Part shown: one piece after another, positions 23,281-33,394 of the stretch
How positions within the stretch are numbered: the stretch's first letter is position 1
How the letters are laid out: each line of letters begins with the position of its first letter
Assembly: GCA_037447655.1 (NCBI GenBank)
Contig: JBBHKE010003328.1
Location: 1 to 44,192, forward strand
From: Zygnema cylindricum
Lineage: Eukaryota; Streptophyta; Zygnematophyceae; Zygnematales; Zygnemataceae
DNA length: 44,192 nucleotides
Reading direction: 5' to 3'
Made by a program: the position numbers and the translations under genes
Notes under the pieces: model-generated
Told to the model about the DNA's origin: nothing
Database searches by the model: none
What the model saw: only the letters and a program-made list of their open reading frames with translations

Positions 23281-24639
23281 ACGGATCTCGTTATATTATC
23301 TCTTGGCAAGCGCTACGCGAACTCCGTATACTGACTGTGAGAGAACGCGAGTTATGGAGTGTGAGGTAGCGTGAAAGTGGAAGTGGGAGACAGCGTGCGG
23401 TAAAGGGAGAGAAGCTACTCGTTGGATTTCACCTGGGCGAAATGACGTTGGTTGCCAAAGACCCCTGGAAAAAAAAAATGACGTACAAATCACAACGCGA
23501 CAAAATATTTTTTTTTGTTCGCCCAAAAATTTCACACTCGTGTGGCGCGTGCGTGGTTCGTTTTTCATTCGCTGTTTGGGCGGTACTTGAACTAAAATCA
23601 CCCCCTCGAGGTGATTTTGGATAAAGTTTTTTTTTGGGCTTGATTCACTTGCCCGGGGGTCGAAAAGGGGAAAACGCCAAAATGCGTTCACATGACGACA
23701 ATCACACCGTACATCCAAAGTATGAATTGAAGTTCACTCGTAAAAATGATTTTCTTGTACGGCTAAAGTTTTTGTCAAAGTTCCCTGAAATTTAAGGGCA
23801 AAAAGACAGCTAAACAGAGAATAGTAGATACTTTAATACATGGAGACGTACCCTAAGTATTACACTAGGATGGTGTGCCCATGTAATGATACTTTGGATT
23901 TTAGCGCAGATTTTACGGTGTACTTTGCAAAGTGTTCCCATGTCTATCATTGCTTGCGCCTTCATTACTTTAAATATGGGACAACTATCGAAGTCTCTAA
24001 AACTTGCGACATTGATAGACGCAAACAAACTGCGGACAGTTACAAACGCCCACATGTGGACAAAATAAGCAATCGCCCACGTCTACAAATGGGCTCTTCT
24101 CAAAAGTGACATTGGATGTTTAATACGTAACATTGTAGACGTCCAGCTTTCTTTCACAGCCAAGTGCATAGTTTTGGTGGATTGTATTTGATGCTTGTTG
24201 CCATTATCTATGCTTTTCCATTTAAAGCAATTACATCATTCTCCATTCCGACGAAAAAACGGGCATCTGTTTTGCAACACCACATATGATCATTTTTTTC
24301 GTCTCTTGTACGCTTTATTCTTCTTTAAAAAAATATAAATCATTATGGTTTCCATTAACTTAGTTGATTTCACTACTCCTTATGCACCACTCCAAACTCA
24401 TCCCAAAAGAAACAAATTTGGAACAACTTCGACAATCGTTCGCGTTTTCTACAATTAACAATTTTTGTTTCTTTACATTTTACGAATAACAAACACTTGC
24501 AAGCACGACAGTCAAAGATGCTTGTGAAAGAGAATAAACCACCCAAACTTCCACATTTGGGTTTGCATAAATTCAAATTGCAATCGAAATAGGCAGTATA
24601 CATTGAAAAATGTTACTCAAGTTAAAATTTGAAATACCA
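23281..24639. other. Unassigned sequence
   Basis: About 1.35 kb in which I see no recognisable gene or repeat. Short open frames near 23.3-23.7 and 23.8-24.1 kb have no motif and overlap each other on both strands. Confidence 0.4.
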
Positions 24640-24970
24640 GTCATGCCGTATCTTGTCGGGCATTTTTCTTGGTATATTTAGGTATTAGGACAGGCGGCCG
24701 CCGCACTAATTTGTGTTTGTGTGTTATTTGGGTTTTGCAGGACCGTACATACTTACATCTCGCGTTCGCGTTGACCGTACATATTTACATCACCGTACGC
24801 GTCGACCATACATATTTATTTTCCCGTAATTTTAGCCGACGAAGTTTACCGTTCGCGTCCGTACCAACGATTTTACCGTACCTAAAATTTTACCATACTT
24901 GCATCTTCCAGAATTTCTGCCGACGACGAATTTAATTGTTTCGCGCGAGGGATCTTCTCGACCGTCGACG
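24640..24970 (+). repeat. R-type LTR fragment, copy 1
   Basis: Matches 32912-33290: the same TCATGCC start, AGGTATTAGGAC, a NotI-like GCGGCCGCC, then GACCGTACATATTTA words and GCGCGAGGGATC. It is truncated at 24970, where a stump of copia 3' LTR begins. Probably part of an LTR of the PHD-type gypsy. Confidence 0.72.
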
Positions 24971-25059
24971 TTGCTTTTTCTTTTAGTTATTTTACCTTAT
25001 TAAAACCTAGAAAATACCTTCCCTAAATCAGTGATTTCAACACTCCCCTTATTTTCTTA

Positions 25060-25762
25060 TGTAATTTAAGTTTCTCTTTTAAACCACACTTTTCTCTACA
25101 GTATTTTAACTTGGGACATGGCACAGGTTTTGTCATCATATCAGCCACCATTTCCCCATCACCCCTATACACCAGATTCACAATTTTGTTTCAACTTTTT
25201 CCCTCACAAAACTCAATCTTATATCGATATGCTTAACGTTGAAATGATGTTTTGGATTGGCTGCAATTGCAATTGCAGCTTGATTATCACAAAACACTTC
25301 ATGCACTCCCTTCTTTATATACCCCAGTTCTTGCAATAAAGACTTGACCCACATCAGCTCTTTCACAGCAGAACAAGTGGCCATGTTTTGAGCCTCCATA
25401 GTGGACTGACCAACCACCTTTTGTTGCTTCCTACTCCAGCAAAAAGCACCTTCCCCCACATACAACACAAACCCAGAAGTGTATCTCCTCATAGGTGCAT
25501 CCCCATAATTGGCATCACTCCAAGTAGTGATGTTAGTGTGCTCCCCTCCCAAGTGCAACCATAAATCTCTGATTCCCACCAAATATCTCATGACTCTGTT
25601 GGCTGCCTCCCAGTCTCTCTTCCTAGGATCATTTAGACTCCTACTGAGGACTCCAACTGCTGCTGCTTTGTCTGGTCTAGTACAATTCATAAAGTAAATC
25701 AAGCATCCTACAACCTGTCTGTACAGAATAGACTTGATAAACTGTCTCTCTTCTGGACTCAT
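25060..25762 (-). pseudogene. Copia RNase H (copy 2)
   Basis: Minus-strand end of RT and RNase H. YRQVVGCLIYFMNCTRPD marks the junction; TTWSDANYGD holds the first catalytic Asp; STMEAQNMA replaces the usual STxAEY with an N; FCDNQAAI holds another catalytic Asp; HIDIRLSFVRE is the C-terminal block. The frame breaks at 25178 (VETKL stop), but the expected ending VADMMTKPV follows in the next frame near 25130, just before the polypurine tract. The enzyme would remove RNA from the RNA-DNA hybrid. Confidence 0.9.
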
Positions 25763-26640
25763 CTGATCCCTAGTATCATCACTCCTCCCTCTACACTCCC
25801 ATCACTTACTTTCTTCAAGTCTATAGGAGTGGTACAACTATTTGCCTTTTCCATCTGAAATTTCTCAAGCATATTTCCGATAGCTTCTTTCTAAGTAAGT
25901 CTGATAATCCTCTTCCCCTTGTCTTTTTCCATTTGAATTCCCAAAATATATTTAGCCTCCCCTAAATCCTTCATGTCAAATCTGCTCCTAAGATCTTTCT
26001 TTAGCTTATTAATCTTTTCCATGGACTTACTTAACACCAGCAAATCATCCACATAAATTGCAATAAAAATCACACCATTCTCATCCTAAAACATATATAT
26101 TAGAATGGGTCAAAACTGATCCTAATATATCCCAGACCGGTGAGAAACTCATCTAGTTTTTTGTTCTATTGTCTGGGAGCTTGCTTCAGTCCATATAAAG
26201 ACTTTATGAGCCTCCAGACTTTGCTCTCCTCTCGTTCCTCTACAAAACCCTCTGGTTGCCGCATGAAGATTTCTTCCTCTAGTTCACCGTTGAGGAAGGC
26301 GGTCTTGATATCCATCTGGTGAATTTCCATGTCTTCCGCTGCTGCTAGACTAACGAGAATCCTTACAGATGGGAACCGAACCACAAGAGCAAAAGTCTCC
26401 TCATAATCTATTCCTTCTTTTTGGGTGAACCCCTTTGCTACCAACCGAGCCTTATATCTCTCAATGGTATTATCTGGGTTCAGCTTTAGTTTAAATACCC
26501 ATTTGCACCCGATAGGTTTTTCTGTCTGGAGGACATCCACTAGCTCCCAGGTATTCGCTTCCATGATGGAAGTTATCTCATCATTTATGGCTCTGACCCA
26601 TCGGTCTTTCTTTGGACTGTCCATTGCCTCCGAGTATGAC
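25763..26640 (-). pseudogene. Copia reverse transcriptase (copy 2)
   Basis: Starts near 26624 with DRWVRAINDEITSI, followed by WVFKLKLN, YKARLVAKGFTQKEGIDYEETFA, the catalytic-aspartate motif QMDIKTAFLNG and SLYGLKQAPRQ. The frame is then broken near 26166-26073. The second catalytic motif YVDDLLVLS appears at about 26045, with DMKDLGEAKYILGIQ after it. All key RT residues survive, but not in one frame. Confidence 0.92.
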
Positions 26641-26899
26641 TGAGGCTCATCTGGGTGAGATAGCTTTGTACCTTGTGAGCAGCTTGTTTATCTTGTAGTC
26701 TTTTGTTACTTCTCTGTCCTCCCTTGAAGTTCGAAATTGGAATGGAGGGAAGTCTTGGATTCCTCTGCAATGTCTCATCAGCTCCCCTATCCATAAAAAC
26801 CGATTCTGGCTCCTCTTCCTCTCTCTCCTCAGAGTGTGTAGAAATATGAGGAGATTCCGGTGTATCTCCCCCATCTTGGATCTTCCGTGAATCTGCAAT

Positions 26900-27780
26900 C
26901 ACGTTTTCACTTGTGTCCTTTTATGGAAGATCTAAGTTATCCTCACTCTCGGACTCAAACCTGATTCTGATTTTCTTATTGTATATGAAGGGATCAAATG
27001 ACTTCCCTTCATCCATGACAACTAGGTGTTTTACCAGAATGATATCTTGTTTAGCTAAGTCATAGACTCTATATCCCTTGACATCCTCATTGTATCCCAC
27101 AAAATATCCCGGTTTTCCTTTAGCATCTAGTTTCTAGTTTTTTCTTACCTATGTCAAGAGTGTAAACTAGGATACCGAATACTTTCAAGTGAGAGATATC
27201 TGGTTTCCTTCCAACCCATCTCTCATAAGGTGTCATTCCTTTGACGACTATCGTGAGGACTCGATTCTTGATGTAGTTAGCACAGTTCATGGCTTCTGCT
27301 CAAAATCTTCTTCCTATTTTCTTATCTGCCAACATACTACACACACTATCTCCCAAAGTCCGGTTCAACCTCTCAGCTACCCCATTTTGTTATGGATTAT
27401 TCGGTACAGTTTTCTGATGCTGAACTCCCTCATCTCTCAAGTATTCTTCAAACTGGTTAGAGGTGTACTCTCCCCCATTATCACTTCTTATTCTCTTAAT
27501 GGGGTTTCGTGCAACTTTTCACTCCAAGCTTCGTATTCTTTGAAGTACTTTGGTGTTTCAGACTTTGTTTTCAGGAAGTAGACTCCAAAATATCTGGACC
27601 AATCATCAGTAATTGTCAGCATATACCTCTTCCCCCCAACTGAAGGTACTCTTGCTGGTCCCCAGATATCTGTGTGGACCAGATCTGGTACTTTCTCACC
27701 TCTATATGTGGCAGTTCTGGGAAAGGGAAGTCTGCGAGCCTTGCCTTGGGCACAGCCACTACAATCATCCATCATTTCAT
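26900..27780 (-). pseudogene. Copia integrase core (copy 2)
   Basis: Minus strand. The zinc-site end CSGCAQGKARRLPFP lies near 27765, then HTDIWGPA (first acidic residue), LTITDDWSRY and KTKSETPKYFKEYE. After a frameshift near 27490 come NGGE and a QNKMG-type remnant (27400-27480), the decayed second half of the catalytic core. The C-terminal region (26585-26900) reads as a low-similarity linker towards RT. Confidence 0.88.
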
Positions 27781-28330
27781 TATCCCCAAACTAAATGCCT
27801 TCTACCACACCCAGCTTCTTCATTTCCCTGAGCCTATCAAAATGCACACGCCCCAATCGCTTATCCCAGATCATCAAGCTCGGGACACCACCATAGTAAG
27901 CAGTCTTCGTTTCATTACTCAGGTTAAGCCTAAACATTCCTTGGCTACCCTTATCTGCTGTGAAGTAGACTTCATCTCCGTACTTAGCTGTAAAGACTCC
28001 CTTTCTAGTGAAGGTATCAAAATTATTGTCATTTAATACAGAGGTAGACACAAGATTTTTACTCAACTGAGGAATGTAGAGCACATCTGAGAAGGTGAGT
28101 ATAGAAGTCTTACCCTCCACTAAAACTTTTAGATCTACCGAGCCCACTAGATCTGTGGTAACTACTCTCCCATCCCCAACTCTATTTCTACAATAGGAAT
28201 CTTTCTTAGCTTAGTGAATAGGTGCATGTCACGGCACTTATGCATGGATGGGCCTGAATCGATGATCCATCCTTCCTCTGGAGCTTCCCGAATGGCTCCA
28301 AGAGCACACTTCTGTTTCGAAGGAATCTCC
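27781..28330 (-). pseudogene. Copia protease and GAG-pre-integrase (copy 2)
   Basis: GWIIDSGPSMHKC near 28260 is the aspartic protease active site. The usual DSGAS/T reads DSGPS, an alanine-to-proline change. Downstream ILTFSDVLYIPQLSKNLVS and SLMIWDKRLGRVHFDRLREM (27791-28147) form the GAG-pre-integrase segment. Confidence 0.88.
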
Positions 28331-29300
28331 TTCTCCTCCAAATTCTCGTCAAGGAGAAGCTCCCCATCCTCCTCTTGAGAAGACTCGTCCTCCTCGGTCT
28401 AACCTTTCACTCGTGTGACCACAAGTGCCTTCTTCTTCCCTTCGGAAAAACACCCTCCACGATTTTCTTAGAGCCTCAGCTCCGACAGCTTGATGCAATC
28501 AGCTATGAAGTGTCCCGGCTTTTTGCATAAATGGCAAAGACCCTTTGGAGTCCTGGGTTCTCTAGATTGATCCCCTTCTAAGTTGTTGTACGGCTTCTTC
28601 GGATCCTTCCTCCACCGGTCTGTTTCGGCAGCTAGAGCTTTAACGCTCTTTCCTCCTCTGCGGATCTTGATGGTGTTCTCTTGTACGAGTATCATTCGGA
28701 CCATAGTGTTCCACTTCCGAGAACTATCATCCATTTTTTGCACTCGGTACACTATGTTTTCATACTCCTCAGGCAGCTTCATGATGAGAGTGTTAAATTT
28801 CATCTTCATTGTGCCTATCCATCCGGCACTCTCGATCTCCATATAAAGGCAAGAGAGATCATTACAGTAATCTAAGATCTTCCCTCCTTTGTAAGTTTAA
28901 CTCCCCAACCTTTGCTCCACTAGCTGGAGCTCTTGAATGGTACAAGCTCTAAAGATCTCGACTAAAGTCATCCACAACTCCTCGGCCTTGAAGATGTGAA
29001 GATGGGAGGTCGCCAAAGCTTGAGTGAGGTGCCTCATAATGAAATGCCTGGCATTCATGTTGGTGTACTCCCACATTTGGATATCGTTTTCCTCGGTTTT
29101 CACGACCAGTGCTCCGAGTGCTGTGGTAATAGGAGTAAGAGATGTCTCCTTTCCTTTCCCTTGCTCCGAGTGCCGTGGTAATAGGAGTAAGAGATGTCTC
29201 CTTTCCTTTCCCTTTTTCGAACACACTGCAGTCCCCATCGTGTGTCTCCTCTGTTGGAGCAGATGTTGCTGCAGAAAACCTCACTCCATCAAACCCTGGT
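28331..29300 (-). pseudogene. Copia Gag (copy 2)
   Basis: Minus-strand capsid and nucleocapsid. The start region near 29284 reads MRFSAATSAPTEETHDGDCS, but the true start is uncertain. An EKGKGKETSLTPITTALGA segment appears twice because of a 52-bp tandem duplication (starts at 29110 and 29162) that shifts the frame. The body includes NMNARHFIMRHL, then LPEEYENIVYRVQK and KIRRGGKSVKALA (28468-28842). A complete zinc knuckle CHLCKKPGHFIADC lies near 28500-28545, and an acidic EEDE-rich linker leads into the protease. Confidence 0.88.
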
Positions 29301-30154
29301 GGGGGTCCCCTAAGATAGACGTTTCACTCGTCCACTGACGATACCCCAGTATCGTTTTTCACACAATGCCCCTATCATCATGGCTTCCCAATAAATGAAC
29401 CCAGATCCGTTGAAGATGGGCACCGTAGAGGGTGGGCCCATAACCTGAAATTATGTGTCCCCCATTGGATCATAGAGTTCAATAAGCCTCTAGATAGCTT
29501 TTGGCTAGCCCTCTTTCAATTTAAATCAGTGCTACCTAAGCAAGCAAATAGACAATTTGACTGCACCCTTGTGCAGTCTAGACTCGCGTGAGTCCACAGA
29601 AAAAAAGAATCACTCAAAATGCCCAACCAGGCAATTAATTATCAATTGGCGAAGATGCCAATATTTATATAAGTTTGTTGGGAGAGTTGCGGCCACGTCC
29701 TCACTCCTCTAAGTCCTAAACCCTTCTCACAACCCCTATCTACTGATGTACGAACCAATCAAAAGACTGTACAGTACAGAAAGGTACTAGGGCCGTTGTA
29801 CTTTTTGTACGGCTGTGTAGGACAAAGCCATGGAGTGGACGTCTGTCTCCTCCAAACTTGTCAACGCGCTCCCCGGGATCCCTGCTTCCCAAAAATATCT
29901 TTCCACGTGTTGACAGGTCATGTCATGTTTGAAAACCGCTAAGGCGGCTATTCCAGGATTTCGGCGATGATGCGGACCGTCGGATCCAAAACGGCTTTTA
30001 ATGTTCGTCGTCCAAAATAACAAATGTTCGGTACATTTGTTTCTTACGTACTAAAGCTCAACTAGTTTCTATGTCCTTAATTTATTATTCCGTTGAACCA
30101 ATTAATGATCTTGCTAATGTTTCAATAGCTATCAAACACTTTGTATCTTAACGG

Positions 30155-30965
30155 TAGTGTTCGGTATCGAGGATCGTTTGCCGATATTCGATATATATCA
30201 AATTTCAGGTACCCGATATTCGATATATCGCTTCGATATATCGAATTCCAAATTATCGCAATGTATCGCCGATATATTGCCGATATATCGTATCGTCAAT
30301 ATATCGAAGCTAGGAAAAAAAAATAAAAAAATCCTACAGGTTTTTAAAGTCTCGTGACTGTAAAATCTTTGCCGGAAAGAAATACAGTTTTTTCCTGAAA
30401 GTCAGCATAGTGAAGGAGATCTCTGAGGTACATTGACGAGGTACACTTGTGAAGTACACGTACGTCATACGCAAGTACGATTTTCCAGACGAAAAAGGTT
30501 GGTTTCCAGATATTCGATGATTTTTGAGATTTGGTAGAAAGCTTACGTGGAACCACTCATATTAGAACACGTATGTAAAAATTTTTGACAAAAGATACGC
30601 GATGTACCCGAGGCCTCTGTAATACATAAATTTTGTTGTCCGTACTATTATAAAGACCTCTTCGTGTAACCATACCCCAAATAATTTAATCATTACAATT
30701 TTATAATTAGTACTTTTTTGTCGGTTACATTTTGCGGCGTCTACATTTAAGTCACGGAACAAAAATCACGGCGTACGTGTATTAGACAATTTGACTTTTT
30801 TGCTAAAATAACATATTATATAAAAAAATAAAAATAAAAAATACTATATATCGCGATAATTTATGTTGGTCTCGGTACGATATATCGAGGATCCTGCTCG
30901 ACCGATATTTAATATATCGAATATCGAGATTATCGCGATATGAATTTACCCGATACCCAACACTA
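30155..30965. mobile_element. hAT-like MITE with CGATAT subterminal repeats
   Basis: 811 bp between an 8-bp target duplication, CTTAACGG (30147-30154) and CTTAATGG (30966-30973). Terminal inverted repeats: left TAGTGTTCGGTATCG, right the complement of TAGTGTTGGGTATCG (14 of 15 match). Both ends are packed with CGATAT / GATATATCG words over roughly 120-150 bp. The middle (30330-30840) has no transposase and no family motif. The 8-bp duplication and TA(G)TG-type ends are characteristic of the hAT superfamily, whose transposases bind short subterminal repeats. It is non-autonomous. Confidence 0.85.
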
Positions 30966-31212
30966 CTTAATGGACTACTACGACAGACCGGTAAGAGCTG
31001 ACGGCTACGCCTCGCACTGCCGGTCAGAGGTTCGAGTCATGCCGAACTCAACCTTTTTGTTGAGAGTGACCTATCGCGATACGAATTTACCTGATACCCA
31101 ACACTACTTAACGGACTACTACGACAGACGGGTAAGAGCTGATGGCTACGCCTCGCTCTGCAGGTCAAAGGTTCGAGTCATGCCGAACTCAACCTTTTTG
31201 TTAAGAATGACC
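30931..31212. repeat. 141-bp tandem duplication across the MITE right end
   Basis: 30931-31071 and 31072-31212 are near-identical. Each contains the last 35 bp of the MITE, the target duplication and the adjoining LTR with its box B-like site. The second copy keeps CTTAACGG (31107-31114), a perfect match to the left target duplication. Confidence 0.88.
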
Positions 31213-31348
31213 TAGGTCACTCTTTAGTCCTGCCTATGGAGCTGAGGCAGCCATGGCTAGTGGAGGCAAGTTGTTTGTGCTTTTTCTTTTAGTTATTTTA
31301 CCTAGTTAAGACCTAGAAAATACCTTCCCCAAATCAGCGATTTCAACA

Positions 31349-32702
31349 GCTCTCTCTTATTGAGCAGATTCACACCGAGCTTGGACACTACGGTACCAAG
31401 CGGATGTTAAGCCTAGTTCAGACACGTTATTGGTGGCCAGGAATGCAATCCGATGTTGTTGCTATTTTGCACAAATGTGCCACGTGCGATAGCCTACGAA
31501 CTTCTTTTTCTAATCGGCAGACTACGCTCTAACCTCTCCCGATTCGGGGTTTATTCTATCGATGGTCGGTTAATCTGGCCGGACCGTTTCCCATTTCACG
31601 TAGGGGAAAACAATACATCATGATTATGATCAAGAATTTGAGTAAGTGGGTGGAAGTTGTAGCTCTGCCTCAGAAGACCGCAAAGTTATCCACCGCAACG
31701 TTAAAGAACATTTCCTTATAAGATACGGTGCCCCACCTGAGGTCCTTACGGATCAAGCTACAAAATTTCGGGGAGAATTTCAAGAGATGCTTGATGAGGC
31801 TCTCATCGATCATCGTCGTACTAGTCACGATCTTTCCAGGCCGATGGCCTGGCTGAACAGGCAGTCTAGACATTTATGCGTGTTTTACGTAAGCATTGCT
31901 TAGAGAAACACATTTCGGTTTGGGACAAGTCCCTCGGCAACATTACCATTGATATCGCATGTCGGTTCAAGCTAACCTTGCCAATTTCAGCCCTTATTAT
32001 GTTTTATTGGCAGATAACCTCTCCTCGGTCGTAATATTGAGAAAGCTGCAAGCTTATTGCTATTATGTTTTATTTGGGAGACAACCGCTCCTTGGTCGTA
32101 ATATTCAGAAAGCTGCAAGCTTACTGCTTCTGTTGATGCCTGACACAATCTTTTTGGAAGAAATCTCGCTGTGCTTTGCTTTTCGCCATGAAATGCCCAT
32201 GGCTTTTGATAATTTGCATATTGCCCAGCATCGGAACGCCCTTCGCTTTGCCACCACTCGGAGCTGCAGTTACAGGCCGCAACATAAGACATATCGGGTG
32301 GGAGACTATGTGTATCTTCGCATGCAATCCTTCGACACTTTGGACACGGACGTTTCTGCATACATCCTACGGATCATCGAGGTGGACCAGAACTGAATGT
32401 TGGGATTACAAGGAGCAGACACGCAGACATTCCGAGAGCACTCCAAAAATTGTACTCAATGTTATTTACCAGATTTGTCGTAGGATATGGATCCCATGAG
32501 GATGTCAATTACGATTGCAACGGCATGTACCTTTTGTCATCGATCGGACGGGGAGACAACCATGTTACTTTGCGATCACTGCAATCAAGTTTTTCACATA
32601 GAGTGTTTGGTGCCACCATTATTGGCGGTTTCGGATGGTCAGTGGTTTTGCCACGGATATCGCGAGCTGTCGGTCGTGTCGGCCTGCTCCTCTGCCGGCT
32701 AA
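31349..32702 (+). pseudogene. Gypsy integrase with C-terminal PHD finger
   Basis: Plus-strand 3' end of a Ty3/gypsy pol. It begins with the integrase zinc site (HTELGHYG, then HKCATC near 31470). The core follows in several frames: WSVNLAGPF (first catalytic Asp is Asn), LTDQATKFRGEF near 31740, and MAWLNR where a catalytic Glu is expected. A 66-bp in-frame duplication lies at 31995-32126. KTYRVGDYVYLR near 32285 is the C-terminal SH3-like part. Then, in the same frame past two stops, NCTQCYLPDL leads to a PHD finger at 32526-32675: CTFC, LLCDHC, VFHIEC and WFCHGY. That is the C4HC3 order with the last Cys read as Tyr. PHD fingers read histone H3 tails, so a targeting role like that of chromodomains is inferred. 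Confidence 0.82.
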
Positions 32703-32911
32703 AGAGCTGGGGGGGAATAAACCGACCTAACCATAACGAGCTAAGTCGTAAACCTTTATTTTTCATCCACCTTACTTGTTGTTGTATTTATTCATTTACA
32801 CTTTTGATGTTTTATTACAGTCATGATGTCTTGTTATCATTCGGGTTTAATTGGTGCACGACTGCTGATATTACATGCATCTTCACGATTAGTTGACACA
32901 TGCAAGACAGT
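32703..32911 (+). repeat. Segment repeated at 41927-42131
   Basis: Starts with a purine tract (AGCTGGGGGGG, the likely polypurine tract of the PHD-type gypsy). From about 32710 it matches 41927-42131: CATCCACCTT, TTGTTGTATTTATTC, GTCATGATGTCTTGTTATCA, ATCTTCACGATTAGTTGACA. The shared segment ends at TGCA in both (32904 and 42131). Confidence 0.75.
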
Positions 32912-33394
32912 TGTCATGCCTTATCTTGTAAGACATTTTTCTTAGTATATATAGGTATTAGGACGGGCGGCCGCCACACTAATTTGTGTTTGTGTGTTAT
33001 TTATGTTTTGCAGGACTGTACATAATTACATCTCGCGTTCGTGTCGACCGTACATATTTACATCGTTGTACATGTTGACCATACATATTTATTTTTCGCC
33101 GTAATTTCCGCCGACGACGTATTGTTGCGTTCGCGTCGACCGTACATATTTATTTTTCCTGTAGTTTTAGCCGACGACGAAGTTTACCGTTCGCGTCCGT
33201 ACCAACGATTTTACCGTACCTAAAATTTTACCATACTTGCATCTTCCAGAATTTCTTCCGACGACAAATTTAATTGTTTCGCGCGAGGGATCATCTTGGT
33301 TGTCGACACGAAAGCATACCGAGTTTCGAAATATCGCATTCGGACCGTTGACGCGATGTACAGACAAGTCGATTGACAACTCTGACAACGCGAC
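32912..33394 (+). repeat. R-type LTR, left part
   Basis: Homologous to 24640-24970, starting TGTCATGCC. It has a 61-bp tandem duplication (starts at 33077 and 33138, each GACC(A/G)TACATATTTA...) absent from the first copy. It is interrupted at 33394 by the young gypsy element. Confidence 0.72.

Larger units (their letters stand above)
24971..31348 (-). mobile_element. Ty1/copia element, copy 2 (best preserved copia)
   Basis: The minus-strand element comprises a stump of 3' LTR (24971-25042), polypurine tract complement (CTCCCCTTATTTT, 25043-25055), RNase H, RT, integrase, protease, gag, a leader block at 29428-29446 and 5' LTR H (29447-31348). All five domains are recognisable and in standard copia order, but stops and frameshifts inactivate it. 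LTR H carries a MITE and a tandem duplication. The left LTR is truncated against the R repeat, so the target duplication cannot be tested. Confidence 0.9.
29447..31348 (-). repeat. LTR H (5' LTR of copia copy 2, carrying a MITE)
   Basis: Plus-strand ends are TGAAATTATGTG (29447) and GATTTCAACA (31348), obeying TG...CA. Without the 811-bp MITE and the 141-bp duplication it is about 950 bp. In element sense it holds a strong TATA box (TATATAAATA near 29665) and, upstream of it, a GTACAAAAAGTAC palindrome near 29800 and a G-box near 29905. The plus strand carries box B-like GGTTCGAGTCA twice (31029-31039 and 31170-31180). Confidence 0.85.

Noticed and set aside
23281-24110. Small open frames of 60-140 codons as host genes
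   Set aside because: Overlap on both strands, no motifs, no codon or splice pattern to support them.
31029-31190. Possible true tRNA genes
   Set aside because: Box B is good, but the anticodon stem and acceptor do not pair, and the sites sit at the same place in several LTRs, so they are LTR parts rather than tRNA genes.
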